Source: an uncultured Candidatus Entotheonella sp.
Lineage (GTDB): Bacteria > Tectomicrobia > Entotheonellia > Entotheonellales > Entotheonellaceae
Direction of reading: 5' to 3'
DNA: 64,000 nt
Assembly (NCBI GenBank): GCA_951828535.1
Contig: OX639990.1
Coordinates: forward strand, 2,467,300 to 2,531,299
The position numbers and the translations under genes are program-made. This document shows positions 28,210 through 36,111 of this stretch, piece by piece (position 1 is the first letter of the stretch; the number at the start of each line of letters is the position of its first letter). Below the pieces are notes generated by a model that did not search any database, was not told the origin of the DNA, and saw only the letters and a program-made list of their open reading frames with translations.

Positions 28210-29631
28210 CTAGAGTTCGGGCGGTCTCAGATGCGCCCACGGTGCCGCCTGCTCGCACGCCGCGGCGGCCTGCAGGACCAGCGTATCGGCGTGCCAGCGG
28301 CCGACGATCTGCAGCGCCACCGGCAACCCCTCGGAGGTGAATCCGCACGGCACGCTGGCGGCGGGCTGTCCCGTGAGGTTGAACGGAAAGGTGAACGGCA
28401 GCCGGTCGAACATCGACGGCGTCGGGGTGCCGTCGATGTGGCTGGGGCCGCGTTCGACCGACCACGCCCCTAGTGGCATCTGCGGGGTAAGCAGCAGGTC
28501 GTAGGTATCGAACAGGCCCCGCACCTGGTGGTAGTACTCGGTGCGCGCCAACTGCGCCAGGCCCAACTGCACGGCGGAAACCCGCTGTCCGGCCTCGATC
28601 ATTTCCACCAGGCTGGGCTCGAACCACTCGGGCCGCTGGGCGTAGCGCTCGGCGTTGCGCGACGCGTAGGAAACATTCCAGGCCATGGCCGCACCCTCAC
28701 GCTGGTCGTCCCAGCCGGGATTGACGGTCTCAATCTCGCAGCCGAAGTCGCTGAAACGCTCAACCGCCGCCGTGGTCAGGCGCCGCACCTCCGGGTCCAC
28801 CGCGGCGTAACCCAGATCGACGCTCCAGGCGACGCGCAGCCCGCGCAGCGCTTCGAGCGGCTGCGCCACCGCGGCGGCGTAGTCCTCGGGCGGGCTGTCG
28901 ATAGTCGTGGGATCGCGCGGGTCGGGGCCGGCGAGAGCGCCGAGAAAGAGCGCCGCGTCGGCGACCGTGCGGGTGATCGGACCGTTGTGCGAGCGCGCCG
29001 CCCAGATGTCGGGATTGGGCCAGTATGGCACGCGTCCGAAGGACGGCTTGTGGCCAAAAACGCCGCACAGCGCGGCGGGAATGCGGATGGAACCAGCGCC
29101 GTCTGAGCCGTGTGCCAGAGGTCCCAGTCCCGCGGCCACTGCCGCCGCGGCGCCGCCGCTCGAGGCGCCCGAGGTGCGGTCCAGCTTCCACGGGTTGCGG
29201 CATGGCGGACCCAGCAGGTTGTCGCACATGTCCTTGTGCCCGTAGTGCGACGTGTTCGTCTTGCCGATTACGATGCCGCCGGCAGCCTTGGCGCGCTCGG
29301 TCACCAGGCCGTCGCTGTCCGCGATGTTGTCGGCGAAGAACTTGGAGCCGAACGTGCAGCGCAGGCCGGCGACCAGCTCCAGGTCCTTGATGGACACGGG
29401 CAGGCCGTACAAAGCGCCTGCCGCCTCGCCTCGCATGACGCCGGCCTCCGCCGCCTTCGCCGCGTCGCGCGCCCGCTCCCCGTCTACCGCCAGGTAGGCG
29501 TTGATGTGGGGATTCACCGCCTCGATGCGTGCCAGCACCGCGTTCATGATTTCCACCGGCGAAAGCTGCCGTTGCCGAATCGCCGCCGCCAGCTCGGTGG
29601 CCGGCGTAAAACAAAGCTCCGTTGCGTCCAT
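28210..29631 (-). CDS. Amidase-signature-family amidase
   Basis: This 473-residue protein belongs to the amidase signature family, which hydrolyses amides through a Ser-cisSer-Lys triad. The lysine is in GIVIGKTNTSHYGHK, the serines are in DRTSGASSGGAAAAVA and GSDGAGSIRIPAALCGVFG, all near residues 95-190. Length is normal. ATG 29631 is chosen because the family match starts with LAAAIRQRQLSPVEIMNAVLARI just after it. GatA is excluded by the absence of gatB/gatC and by its divergence; a catabolic amidase is more likely. Neighbours give no pathway clue. Confidence 0.9.
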   Translation of the reverse strand: MDATELCFTPATELAAAIRQRQLSPVEIMNAVLARIEAVNPHINAYLAVDGERARDAAKAAEAGVMRGEAAGALYGLPVSIKDLELVAGLRCTFGSKFFADNIADSDGLVTERAKAAGGIVIGKTNTSHYGHKDMCDNLLGPPCRNPWKLDRTSGASSGGAAAAVAAGLGPLAHGSDGAGSIRIPAALCGVFGHKPSFGRVPYWPNPDIWAARSHNGPITRTVADAALFLGALAGPDPRDPTTIDSPPEDYAAAVAQPLEALRGLRVAWSVDLGYAAVDPEVRRLTTAAVERFSDFGCEIETVNPGWDDQREGAAMAWNVSYASRNAERYAQRPEWFEPSLVEMIEAGQRVSAVQLGLAQLARTEYYHQVRGLFDTYDLLLTPQMPLGAWSVERGPSHIDGTPTPSMFDRLPFTFPFNLTGQPAASVPCGFTSEGLPVALQIVGRWHADTLVLQAAAACEQAAPWAHLRPPEL

Positions 29632-29778
29632 CGCGTTCTCCCACGTCATCGTCGGTTGGTCATGCCAGAAATATGGAGGTTATTGCCAAGCATTGCTGGC
29701 GAGGCGAGCGTAGGGCGGCAGGGGGCGAAAGTCAATTCAGGATTGGCACTGAGGTACGCGTCAGGACAAGGGCTGAAT

Positions 29779-30663
29779 TCAGTGGTTTCGATGCTGTTCC
29801 AGGAACCCGAGAATGGTTTCCCGGACTTCTTTGTACTCCAGAAGATCGTGCCGCGTGCTGAGATAGCCCGTGGAATAGACCACCGACCTGCTACCATTCG
29901 ACGGCTCGATGAACTTTGTACAATTGCCCTTCGTCCAGACGTTCTGGTACCAGGGATCCTTGCTTCCAACGAGCGTCAGAACCGGCTCGCTGTCGGGGGC
30001 GTTTATGCCCTTGTATTCAACCCAACCGGAACGGCAGGTCCAGCCTTCCACGATCCGTGCTCGAACCGATTTTTCTGGACTTGTCGAGAAAAACGTCGCC
30101 GTGATTACACCGCCTTCACTGAATCCCATGAGGAAGACATTGTCGGCATCCACCCACGGCAACGTCTTGGCTTTGGCAATCGCATATCCGGCATCATTTT
30201 GCCGCATCCGCAAAGTAGGTCGATGTAATCCAGCCCTGTGCGTCTGGGGAGCGCACGATTTGGGATATTTTTCCCGCGCAAGACTAACGGGTGCGATGAC
30301 GGCATAGCCGTTTCTGGCGAAAAAATCGATTCTGGTGTAGGTGCCGCTCCACACGCCGGTGCAGCCGTGCATGTATATTACCGTTGGCCACGTACCGGTG
30401 ATGCTGCGAGAGCCCCTGTTCAGCCCTTCCATTGTCGTTCTGATGTAGCCGCCGCCCGATTTGGGTATCCTGACCCGAGCGGCTTGCCAAGTTCTTTCGA
30501 GCTCTGCCGGATTACTCCAGTCCGAACTTTGCATTGCCGACTGGGGTGTAAATGCCTTCGTGGTGTTGTGAAGTCCGGTTCCTGTACCCCCGCAACTAGC
30601 CAATGCCAGCAGCGCGGTCAGTGACGCCAATAACCTGCAGAGCATTCTGTGGATTCTCAACAA
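29779..30663 (-). CDS. Alpha/beta-hydrolase lipoprotein
   Basis: This protein of about 294 residues starts with a lipoprotein signal whose lipobox is LALASCGG. The body is an alpha/beta hydrolase of the dienelactone hydrolase type: PTVIYMHGCTGVWSGTYTRI (oxyanion region), the nucleophile elbow GFSEGGVIT, and late LVGSKDPWY and STRHDLLEY for the acid and histidine. TTG 30663 is taken as start because GGAGG precedes it by eight bases; this overlaps the hemY end slightly. Substrate is unknown. It is last in the haem gene run and may only share its transcript. Confidence 0.82.
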   Translation of the reverse strand: MLRIHRMLCRLLASLTALLALASCGGTGTGLHNTTKAFTPQSAMQSSDWSNPAELERTWQAARVRIPKSGGGYIRTTMEGLNRGSRSITGTWPTVIYMHGCTGVWSGTYTRIDFFARNGYAVIAPVSLAREKYPKSCAPQTHRAGLHRPTLRMRQNDAGYAIAKAKTLPWVDADNVFLMGFSEGGVITATFFSTSPEKSVRARIVEGWTCRSGWVEYKGINAPDSEPVLTLVGSKDPWYQNVWTKGNCTKFIEPSNGSRSVVYSTGYLSTRHDLLEYKEVRETILGFLEQHRNH

Positions 30664-32159
30664 GGGACCGCCCTCCTTTGAAGACAATTGTCACCCGCGG
30701 CCTCGCAAAACAGGTTTGACAATATACGATGTGCCGCCTCGTCCCCGCTGCGGATGCAGTCGGGCACACCGACGCCGTGGTAGGCATTGCCGGCCAAGGC
30801 CAGGCCGGGCCAACGGCGGGCTGCTGCTTCGAGGTGTTGGACGCGTGCCAAGTGTCCTACGTGGTATTGCGGCATCGCGCTGGGATGGCGGCTCACGTGG
30901 CACAGCGTCGGTGTGCCGGTGAGGCCCAGCAGCAGCCGCAGGTCCTGGAGCACAGCGTCCCGGAGCCTTGCGTCGGGCCAAAGGGCTTGTTCCTGTTGTA
31001 AGGCGCCGCCGACAAAGGCGCGCAGGAGTACCTTGCCGTCCGGCGCTCGGCCAGCGAACTTGATGCTGCTGAACGAGCAGGCGATCAGGTTGCGCTGCTC
31101 GACCGCCGGTACGACGAACCCCATGCCGTTCAGAGAGTGGGCGATGTCAGCGCGGTTGCATGCCAGCGTGACGACGGCTGACGAGGCGTAGGGGATGTCG
31201 CGCAGCCCGGCGGCCAATTCGGGGTCGAGACCGGTCAGTAGGCGCGCCGTCTGCGGCGCGGTGAGCGCCAGGCAGAGGGCATCGGCTTCGAGGTTGGGAC
31301 CGTTTTGCGGCGAGACGATCCAACGCTGGCTGCCGGGGTTGCGTCGGAGGCTACGGACAGGGGTTTGCAGGTGTACGGTGCCGGCAGGCAGGTGATCGGC
31401 GAGGGCGTCCACTAGCGTTTGCATGCCGTGCCGGAACGACGCGAACAGGCCGTAGCGGGCGCCGCTGACCCCCGGCTGTTGCGCGCTGGCCTGACGGTGT
31501 CGTAGCGCGAGGATCAAGCTCCGGTGGCGCCGCTCCATGTCCAGGAATTGCGGCATCGTGGCCTGCATGCTGAGGTGGCGCGGATCAGCGGTGTAAATGC
31601 CGCCGACCATGGGCTGGGCCATGCGATCCAGGGCTTCCCGGCCCAGGCGGCGGGTGACGAAGTCGGCGAGGGATTCATCATCTTCCGATGCACGGCGGGG
31701 CAGTACGAGGTCCAGGGCCATGCGCAGCTTGCCGGGCCAACTGAAGGCGCGGGTGGTGACGAACGGCCACAGAGAGCCCGGCGCCATCAGGTAGAATCCC
31801 TGCGGCACCGGCACGAGTTTGCCGCGGCGCACGATGAAGCTCTGTCGATGTTCGGTGGCGGTGCCGATGAACTCGGCGTTCAGTCCGAGTTCGTCGCACA
31901 ACTCGATGCCCCAGGGCTTGGTGGCGAGAAAGCAGTCCGGACCCTCTTCCAGCAGCAGGCTGTCCCCGGATCGGGGTCCGGGGCAGGCTTCATGACGGGT
32001 GGCGATGACGCCGCCGAGCCGGTCACTGGCCTCCAGCAACATGACGTCAAGCGGCAAATTGTCGGCCTGTGCCTGTTGCATGAGACGGTAACAGGCGGTC
32101 AGACCCGTGATACCGCCGCCGATGACCACCGCCCGCTTGCGGTTCACCGCCTGTTCCAC
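30657..32159 (-). CDS. hemY: Protoporphyrinogen oxidase, oxygen-dependent
   Basis: This 500-residue flavoprotein oxidises protoporphyrinogen (or coproporphyrinogen) using molecular oxygen. It starts VEQAVNRKRAVVIGGGITGLTACY, the FAD-binding GxGxxG unit, and continues with the LEASDRLGGVIATRHEA block and a late GNAYHGVGVPDCIRSG, the typical PPO signature ending. GTG 32159 is the likely start, preceded by GGGAGGGAAC inside a repeat. The C-terminus is extended about 20 residues beyond the usual end by CLQRRAVPC. It is third in the hemE-hemH-hemY run. Confidence 0.92.
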   Translation of the reverse strand: MEQAVNRKRAVVIGGGITGLTACYRLMQQAQADNLPLDVMLLEASDRLGGVIATRHEACPGPRSGDSLLLEEGPDCFLATKPWGIELCDELGLNAEFIGTATEHRQSFIVRRGKLVPVPQGFYLMAPGSLWPFVTTRAFSWPGKLRMALDLVLPRRASEDDESLADFVTRRLGREALDRMAQPMVGGIYTADPRHLSMQATMPQFLDMERRHRSLILALRHRQASAQQPGVSGARYGLFASFRHGMQTLVDALADHLPAGTVHLQTPVRSLRRNPGSQRWIVSPQNGPNLEADALCLALTAPQTARLLTGLDPELAAGLRDIPYASSAVVTLACNRADIAHSLNGMGFVVPAVEQRNLIACSFSSIKFAGRAPDGKVLLRAFVGGALQQEQALWPDARLRDAVLQDLRLLLGLTGTPTLCHVSRHPSAMPQYHVGHLARVQHLEAAARRWPGLALAGNAYHGVGVPDCIRSGDEAAHRILSNLFCEAAGDNCLQRRAVPC

Positions 32160-32162
32160 GCC

Positions 32163-32200
32163 GTTCCCTCCCCCTACCCCCTCCCGGAGGGAGGAGGATT
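32163..32200. repeat. GC-rich palindromic repeat forming the hemH end
   Basis: The bases CCCTCC and GGAGGG around 32180-32193 form a short palindrome in a C-rich stretch, in the same layout as the elements at 17799 and 19236. The last codons of hemH (NPPPSGRG) are read out of it, and its far end is the ribosome site of hemY. Confidence 0.5.
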
Positions 32201-33160
32201 TTGGGCCAGATGTGCGCCGATCAGATCGCTGAGCATAGCCACAAAGGCCGGGTGGTTGCCTGCGGTGCCGGATCGCACATAACCCAGCCCGCACGCTTCG
32301 GCGGTCTCCTTTGCCTGCACGTCGAGGTCATACAGCACCTCCATGTGGTCGCACAGGAAGCCGACGGGCGCGACGATCACGTCACGAAAACCATCCTTTT
32401 GCACCTGATGGATGACGTTATTGACGTCCGGCTGCAGCCACGGGATCGGCGTGCCGGTCACCTGGCTTTGGTAGGCGATCCGGTGTTCCCGACGGCCCAG
32501 GCGTTTCGTCACCGCCTCCGCGGTTTCACGGAACTGGTGCGTGTACGGCGCCCGGTCCGCCATCGGTTCAGGGATGGCGTGCGCCGTGTAAACGAGTGCC
32601 GCCTCGCCGCCGCGCGTCCCGCCGAGCGACGCAGCGGCCTGCCCGATGCCGTCGGCAATGGCCTTGACAAAGCCCGCTTGGGTATGCCAGGGCGACAGAT
32701 ACGTCACCTGCGGGCCGCGCTCGCCAAGGGCCGTGACGCCGTCCGCCACCGATTGCTGGTAGTGCTCCCAACTGGCGGCGCACTGGAAGGGGGAAAGAAT
32801 GACCCCCAGCAAGTGACGGCAGCCCAGCTCGGCCATTTCGGCCAGCACGGTGTCGACGTATGGCGGCCAGAAGCGCATGCCGACGCGGACCGGCACCGTG
32901 AGGCCTCGTGCCCGCAGGACAGCCGACACGTTTTCAGCCTGCCGAATCGTCAGGGCATTGAACGGCGAATAGCCCCCGAACACGTCGTAATGCGCCGCCA
33001 CCTCGTCGATTCTGGCCTGCGCGCCGGGCCGCTCGCCGACAACCGCGCGCACAAAACAGGCCGCCTCGCGTCCGGGGCACGGCTCGTAGCGCTGGCAACA
33101 GCCAGGCGTCGGGCCGCCGAACCCGATCAGCAGCACGCCGTCGATGGCTGGGTCCGTCAT
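32174..33160 (-). CDS. hemH: Ferrochelatase
   Basis: This 328-residue enzyme inserts iron into porphyrin, the last step of haem synthesis. Seen are VLLIGFGGPTP at the start, GMRFWPPYVDT, GVILSPFQCAASWEHYQ, the active-site histidine in YTAHAIPEPM, and the glutamate of LCDHMEVLYDLDV near the end. It reads out of hemE with a four-base ATGA overlap, so translation is coupled. The C-terminus is formed by a repeat (NPPPSGRG), so it probably lost or replaced its native end without harm to the active site. Confidence 0.93.
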   Translation of the reverse strand: MTDPAIDGVLLIGFGGPTPGCCQRYEPCPGREAACFVRAVVGERPGAQARIDEVAAHYDVFGGYSPFNALTIRQAENVSAVLRARGLTVPVRVGMRFWPPYVDTVLAEMAELGCRHLLGVILSPFQCAASWEHYQQSVADGVTALGERGPQVTYLSPWHTQAGFVKAIADGIGQAAASLGGTRGGEAALVYTAHAIPEPMADRAPYTHQFRETAEAVTKRLGRREHRIAYQSQVTGTPIPWLQPDVNNVIHQVQKDGFRDVIVAPVGFLCDHMEVLYDLDVQAKETAEACGLGYVRSGTAGNHPAFVAMLSDLIGAHLAQNPPPSGRG

Positions 33161-34221
33161 GATGGCCCCCGTGCGCTCAACTCGTGGACGTCATCGACCA
33201 GGGCGCGAACATTGTCCACCGGCGTTGTCGGCAGGATGCCGTGCCCCAGGTTGAAGACGTGCCCGGCGCATCCGCCTGCCTGCCGCAGGATATCCTGCAC
33301 CCGCCGGCAGATATACGGGCGCTCCGCCATCAGCACGGCAGGATCGAGGTTGCCCTGAATGGCGACATCCCCCAACCGCTGCCAAGCGTCATCCAGCTCG
33401 ACCCGGAAATCGACCCCGATCACGTCGCCGCCGGCCTCGCGCATCAGTTCCAGCAGCGCGTTTGTGCCGGTGCCGAAGTGGATCACCGGCACGCCGGGGG
33501 TGACGGCGGCGATTACCTCGCGCGAATGCGGCAACACGAAGGCACGGTAATCCGCCGGCGACAGGTTGCCGACCCAGCTGTCGAACAGCTGCACAACCTG
33601 CGCACCGGCCGCTGCCTGGGCGTTGAGATAACGCCCCACGTTGCGGCTCAACAGCGCCATGAGGGCGTGCCATGCTTGCGGCTGCGTGTACATGAATTGC
33701 TTGGTGCGCGTGTATTGACGCGACGAGCCGCCCTCGATCATGTAGGAGGCTAGCGTGAAGGGTGCTCCGGCGAAACCGATCAGCGGCACGTCTGGCGCCA
33801 GCGCGGTGCGTGCGGCACGGACCGCCTGCATCACGAAGGACAGCGATTCGGCGGCGTCTACCTCCCGCAGCCGTTCGACGTCAGCCGCCGTTTGCAGGGG
33901 GTTGTGCAGTACCGGCCCATCGCCGGGGCTGAATTCGAGCTGCATGCCCATTGGTTCGAGAATCAGCAGGATATCGGCAAAGATGATCGCTGCGTCGACG
34001 CCCAGGCGCTCGACAGCGTCCACCGTCACCTCGGCGGCCAGGTCCGGCGTTTTGCACAACTCCAGGAACGACACCCGCGCGCGTATCTGCCGGTACGATT
34101 CCATGTACCGCCCGGCTTGGCGCATCAGCCATACCGGCGTGTACGGGGTCGGCTCACGCCGGCAGGCCCGCATGAAGGGCGAATCGAACAGCGTGGCGGC
34201 CGGCCTGGGAATTTCTGACAT
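33157..34221 (-). CDS. hemE: Uroporphyrinogen decarboxylase
   Basis: This 354-residue enzyme turns uroporphyrinogen III into coproporphyrinogen III. It starts RPAATLFDSPFMRACRREPT and has the family motif VWLMRQAGRYMESYRQ near residues 31-46, ADILLILEPMGMQLEF, GFAGAPFTLASYMIEGGSS and VPVIHFGTGTNALLELM. Length is normal. It heads hemE-hemH-hemY. No hemG or hemF gene lies near. The upstream gene, the coiled-coil membrane protein, ends 33 bases before it, so the operon may begin further upstream. Confidence 0.95.
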   Translation of the reverse strand: MSEIPRPAATLFDSPFMRACRREPTPYTPVWLMRQAGRYMESYRQIRARVSFLELCKTPDLAAEVTVDAVERLGVDAAIIFADILLILEPMGMQLEFSPGDGPVLHNPLQTAADVERLREVDAAESLSFVMQAVRAARTALAPDVPLIGFAGAPFTLASYMIEGGSSRQYTRTKQFMYTQPQAWHALMALLSRNVGRYLNAQAAAGAQVVQLFDSWVGNLSPADYRAFVLPHSREVIAAVTPGVPVIHFGTGTNALLELMREAGGDVIGVDFRVELDDAWQRLGDVAIQGNLDPAVLMAERPYICRRVQDILRQAGGCAGHVFNLGHGILPTTPVDNVRALVDDVHELSARGPS

Positions 34222-34254
34222 GAGAATTCCTTGTTGTGAGTCAGCCGTAACGAG

Positions 34255-34758
34255 CTACTTGAGAATCAGATCCCTGAACAGGATCAGCACGATTGAACCG
34301 ATGAAGCCAAAGACCACCAAGCCAAACAGCCACACTAGCCAATTACGCATCTGGCGCATGTCCGCCCGGAGTTCGGAAAAGCCCTCCTCCATCCGCCCTT
34401 CCAGGCGATCGAAGCGCTGGTTGATGCCCTCGAAGCGCTGGTTGATGCCTCGGTTCATGTCATCGAAGCGCTGGTTGATGCCCTCGAAGCGCTGGTTGAT
34501 GCCTCGATTCATGTCATCGAAGCGCTGGTTGATGCCTTCGAAGCGCTGGTCGATATCTCGGTTCATGTCATCGAAACGCTGGTTGACGCTCTGGAGCAGG
34601 TTGTCAAAACGCTGGTTCAGGTGAACAAAGTTCTGCTCCCGCGCCTTTTCGGCGTGGGCAAATCCCTGTTCCATGCGTTTTTCGAGGCTGAGAAAGCGCT
34701 CGTCCATCCGCAGGACGTGCTCGTCGAAGTGCTCCCTGCGAACAAATTCATCAGCCAT
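34255..34758 (-). CDS. Coiled-coil membrane protein with internal 18-residue repeats
   Basis: This 167-residue protein is helical throughout. Residues about 45-120 consist of repeats of the form MNRGINQRFEGINQRFDD; the C-terminal part is a membrane helix (LVWLFGLVVFGFIGSIVLILF) close to the end. The layout (long N-terminal coiled coil, then one membrane span) mirrors the gene at 7704. I know no named family. The repeat number may vary between strains. It sits between an alpha/beta-hydrolase gene and hemE on one strand, 45 bases after the hydrolase stop. Confidence 0.75.
   Translation of the reverse strand: MADEFVRREHFDEHVLRMDERFLSLEKRMEQGFAHAEKAREQNFVHLNQRFDNLLQSVNQRFDDMNRDIDQRFEGINQRFDDMNRGINQRFEGINQRFDDMNRGINQRFEGINQRFDRLEGRMEEGFSELRADMRQMRNWLVWLFGLVVFGFIGSIVLILFRDLILK
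34441..34602. repeat. Three tandem 54-base repeats within the coiled-coil gene
   Basis: About three copies of a 54-base unit run through 34441-34602, with a shorter 21-base half unit (GCCCTCGAAGCGCTGGTTGA) inside each. They encode 18-residue steps of a coiled coil. Copies are over 90 percent alike by eye. Confidence 0.8.
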
Positions 34759-34803
34759 GTTGTGGTTCCTCCTAAGGCTTGCGGACCACAGAAGCTAACT
34801 GTG

Positions 34804-35598
34804 TCAAGCCGGCAGGCCGTCGAGGAACGACATGACCGCATCGGTGAAAGCGGCCGGCTGTTCGATGTTCGCCAAGTGGCCGGCGCCAGGAATGACGACC
34901 AGCCGCGAGCCAGCGATGCGGTCGTGCATCAGCTTCGACGGCTCGACGAATGGCTCATCCATGTCGCCAACGATAATCAGCGTCGGCACCGTGATCTGCC
35001 CGAGCTCGCCGGTGCGGTCGCGCATGCGCGACAGCGCCCGCAGGCCGCTACAGTAGCCGATGACGTTGTTCTGCGCCATGCGGTCGCGGTACTCCTTGAT
35101 GGCGTAGGGGTTGTCCTGCAGGTGCGGCGCCAGCAGCTTGTTGTCGATCATGTGATCCGCCAGCCCCGCCATGCCGCGGCGCTGCGCCAGGTCGATCATG
35201 TCGTCGGGATGGGTGAGCAGCGGCGTATCCGGGCGCGCCGCGGCGCTGTCCGCGATGATGGCGCCCTTCAACATTTCCTGGTGTGCCAGGGAAAAGTGCA
35301 CGGTAATCATGCCGCCGATGGACAAGCCACCGAGCACGAACTCGCTGAGCCCCAGATGCCGCACCAACTGGTATAGGTCCTCAGTGTGCTGATCCAGCGA
35401 ATACGGACCCGCTGGGCTATCGGTGCGGCCCATGCCCCGGATGTCGTAGGTGATGAACTGGTAGCGCTTGCTAAATACCGGCGTCTGCGGGCTCCACATG
35501 GTGCAATCGCTGGTGAAGCTGTGCGAGAAAAGCACCGGCAGGCCGCTGCCCTGGTATTCGTAGTACATGTCAATGCCGTTCACGTGCGCCTTGGGCAT
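34804..35598 (-). CDS. Alpha/beta-fold hydrolase (enol-lactonase / esterase type)
   Basis: This 264-residue protein has the fold of 3-oxoadipate enol-lactonase-like hydrolases: VLFSHSFTSDCTMW (oxyanion HxF part), the nucleophile elbow in FVLGGLSIGGMITVHF, acid in LIIVGDMDEPFVEP and histidine in GAGHLANIEQP. All three catalytic positions are present. ATG 35598 follows AGGAGATCGATC. It ends a run of carboxylase genes, so it might act on an acyl-CoA pathway product, but nothing in the sequence shows which. The family is certain, the substrate unknown. Confidence 0.9.
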   Translation of the reverse strand: MPKAHVNGIDMYYEYQGSGLPVLFSHSFTSDCTMWSPQTPVFSKRYQFITYDIRGMGRTDSPAGPYSLDQHTEDLYQLVRHLGLSEFVLGGLSIGGMITVHFSLAHQEMLKGAIIADSAAARPDTPLLTHPDDMIDLAQRRGMAGLADHMIDNKLLAPHLQDNPYAIKEYRDRMAQNNVIGYCSGLRALSRMRDRTGELGQITVPTLIIVGDMDEPFVEPSKLMHDRIAGSRLVVIPGAGHLANIEQPAAFTDAVMSFLDGLPA

Positions 35599-35640
35599 GA
35601 TCGATCTCCTCAAACCAGTGATGAGTGGTTAGCAAAAGAC

Positions 35641-36111
35641 TCACTTCTCATTTTTCACTTCTTCCAACACCACAAGCTCCTGGCCTGCGGTTACCTGATC
35701 GCCTTCCTCGCACAGCAGGCTGGCCACGATGCCATCGTGCGGCGCGGTGATCTGCTGCTCCATCTTCATCGCCTCCAGAATGAGCAGGGCGTCCCCGGCC
35801 CGAACGCTGTCACCCGCCTTGGCCAGCACGCGGATGATACGCCCGGCCATGGGTGCGTGCAGGTCACCCGGCGCGCTCGCGGGCGCGCGGCGGCGCTGCC
35901 TGGCGTCGTACAGGCGGTACTCGCGCCCGTCGACCTGTACGGTGATTTCGCCGGCCTGTCTGAGAAACGCGGCGCGCCGCAGGCTTCTGGCCGGCAGGTC
36001 GAAAACGCGGTCCCGCACCGTGACCCGGTAGCCGCCCTCCGGGTCGTCCAGCGGCGCGATATCGATCTCAACGGCCTCGTCCTCGCCGGGGATGCGGTAC
36101 GTATACCTCAC
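35641..36111 (-). CDS. Biotin carrier protein of an acyl-CoA carboxylase
   Basis: This 156-residue protein carries the biotinylation motif ILEAMKMEQQITAP near residue 115, the lysine to which biotin is attached, inside a biotinyl domain (AGRIIRVLAKAGDSVRAGDALL). The first 80 residues look like the linker and BT domain that join carrier and carboxylase in larger alpha subunits. It is thus the detached C-terminal third of a methylcrotonyl/propionyl-CoA carboxylase alpha chain. GTG 36111 overlaps the biotin carboxylase stop by four bases, so they stay coupled. Confidence 0.88.
   Translation of the reverse strand: MRYTYRIPGEDEAVEIDIAPLDDPEGGYRVTVRDRVFDLPARSLRRAAFLRQAGEITVQVDGREYRLYDARQRRRAPASAPGDLHAPMAGRIIRVLAKAGDSVRAGDALLILEAMKMEQQITAPHDGIVASLLCEEGDQVTAGQELVVLEEVKNEK

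Noticed and set aside
28210-29631. GatA subunit of the tRNA amidotransferase
   Set aside because: The active-site blocks are of the amidase family in general, but gatB and gatC are absent and the gene stands alone.
29110-30228. Plus-strand open frame of 372 codons between amidase and hydrolase genes
   Set aside because: It spans two minus-strand genes and the gap, and shows no recognisable domain; the genes on the other strand have strong motifs.
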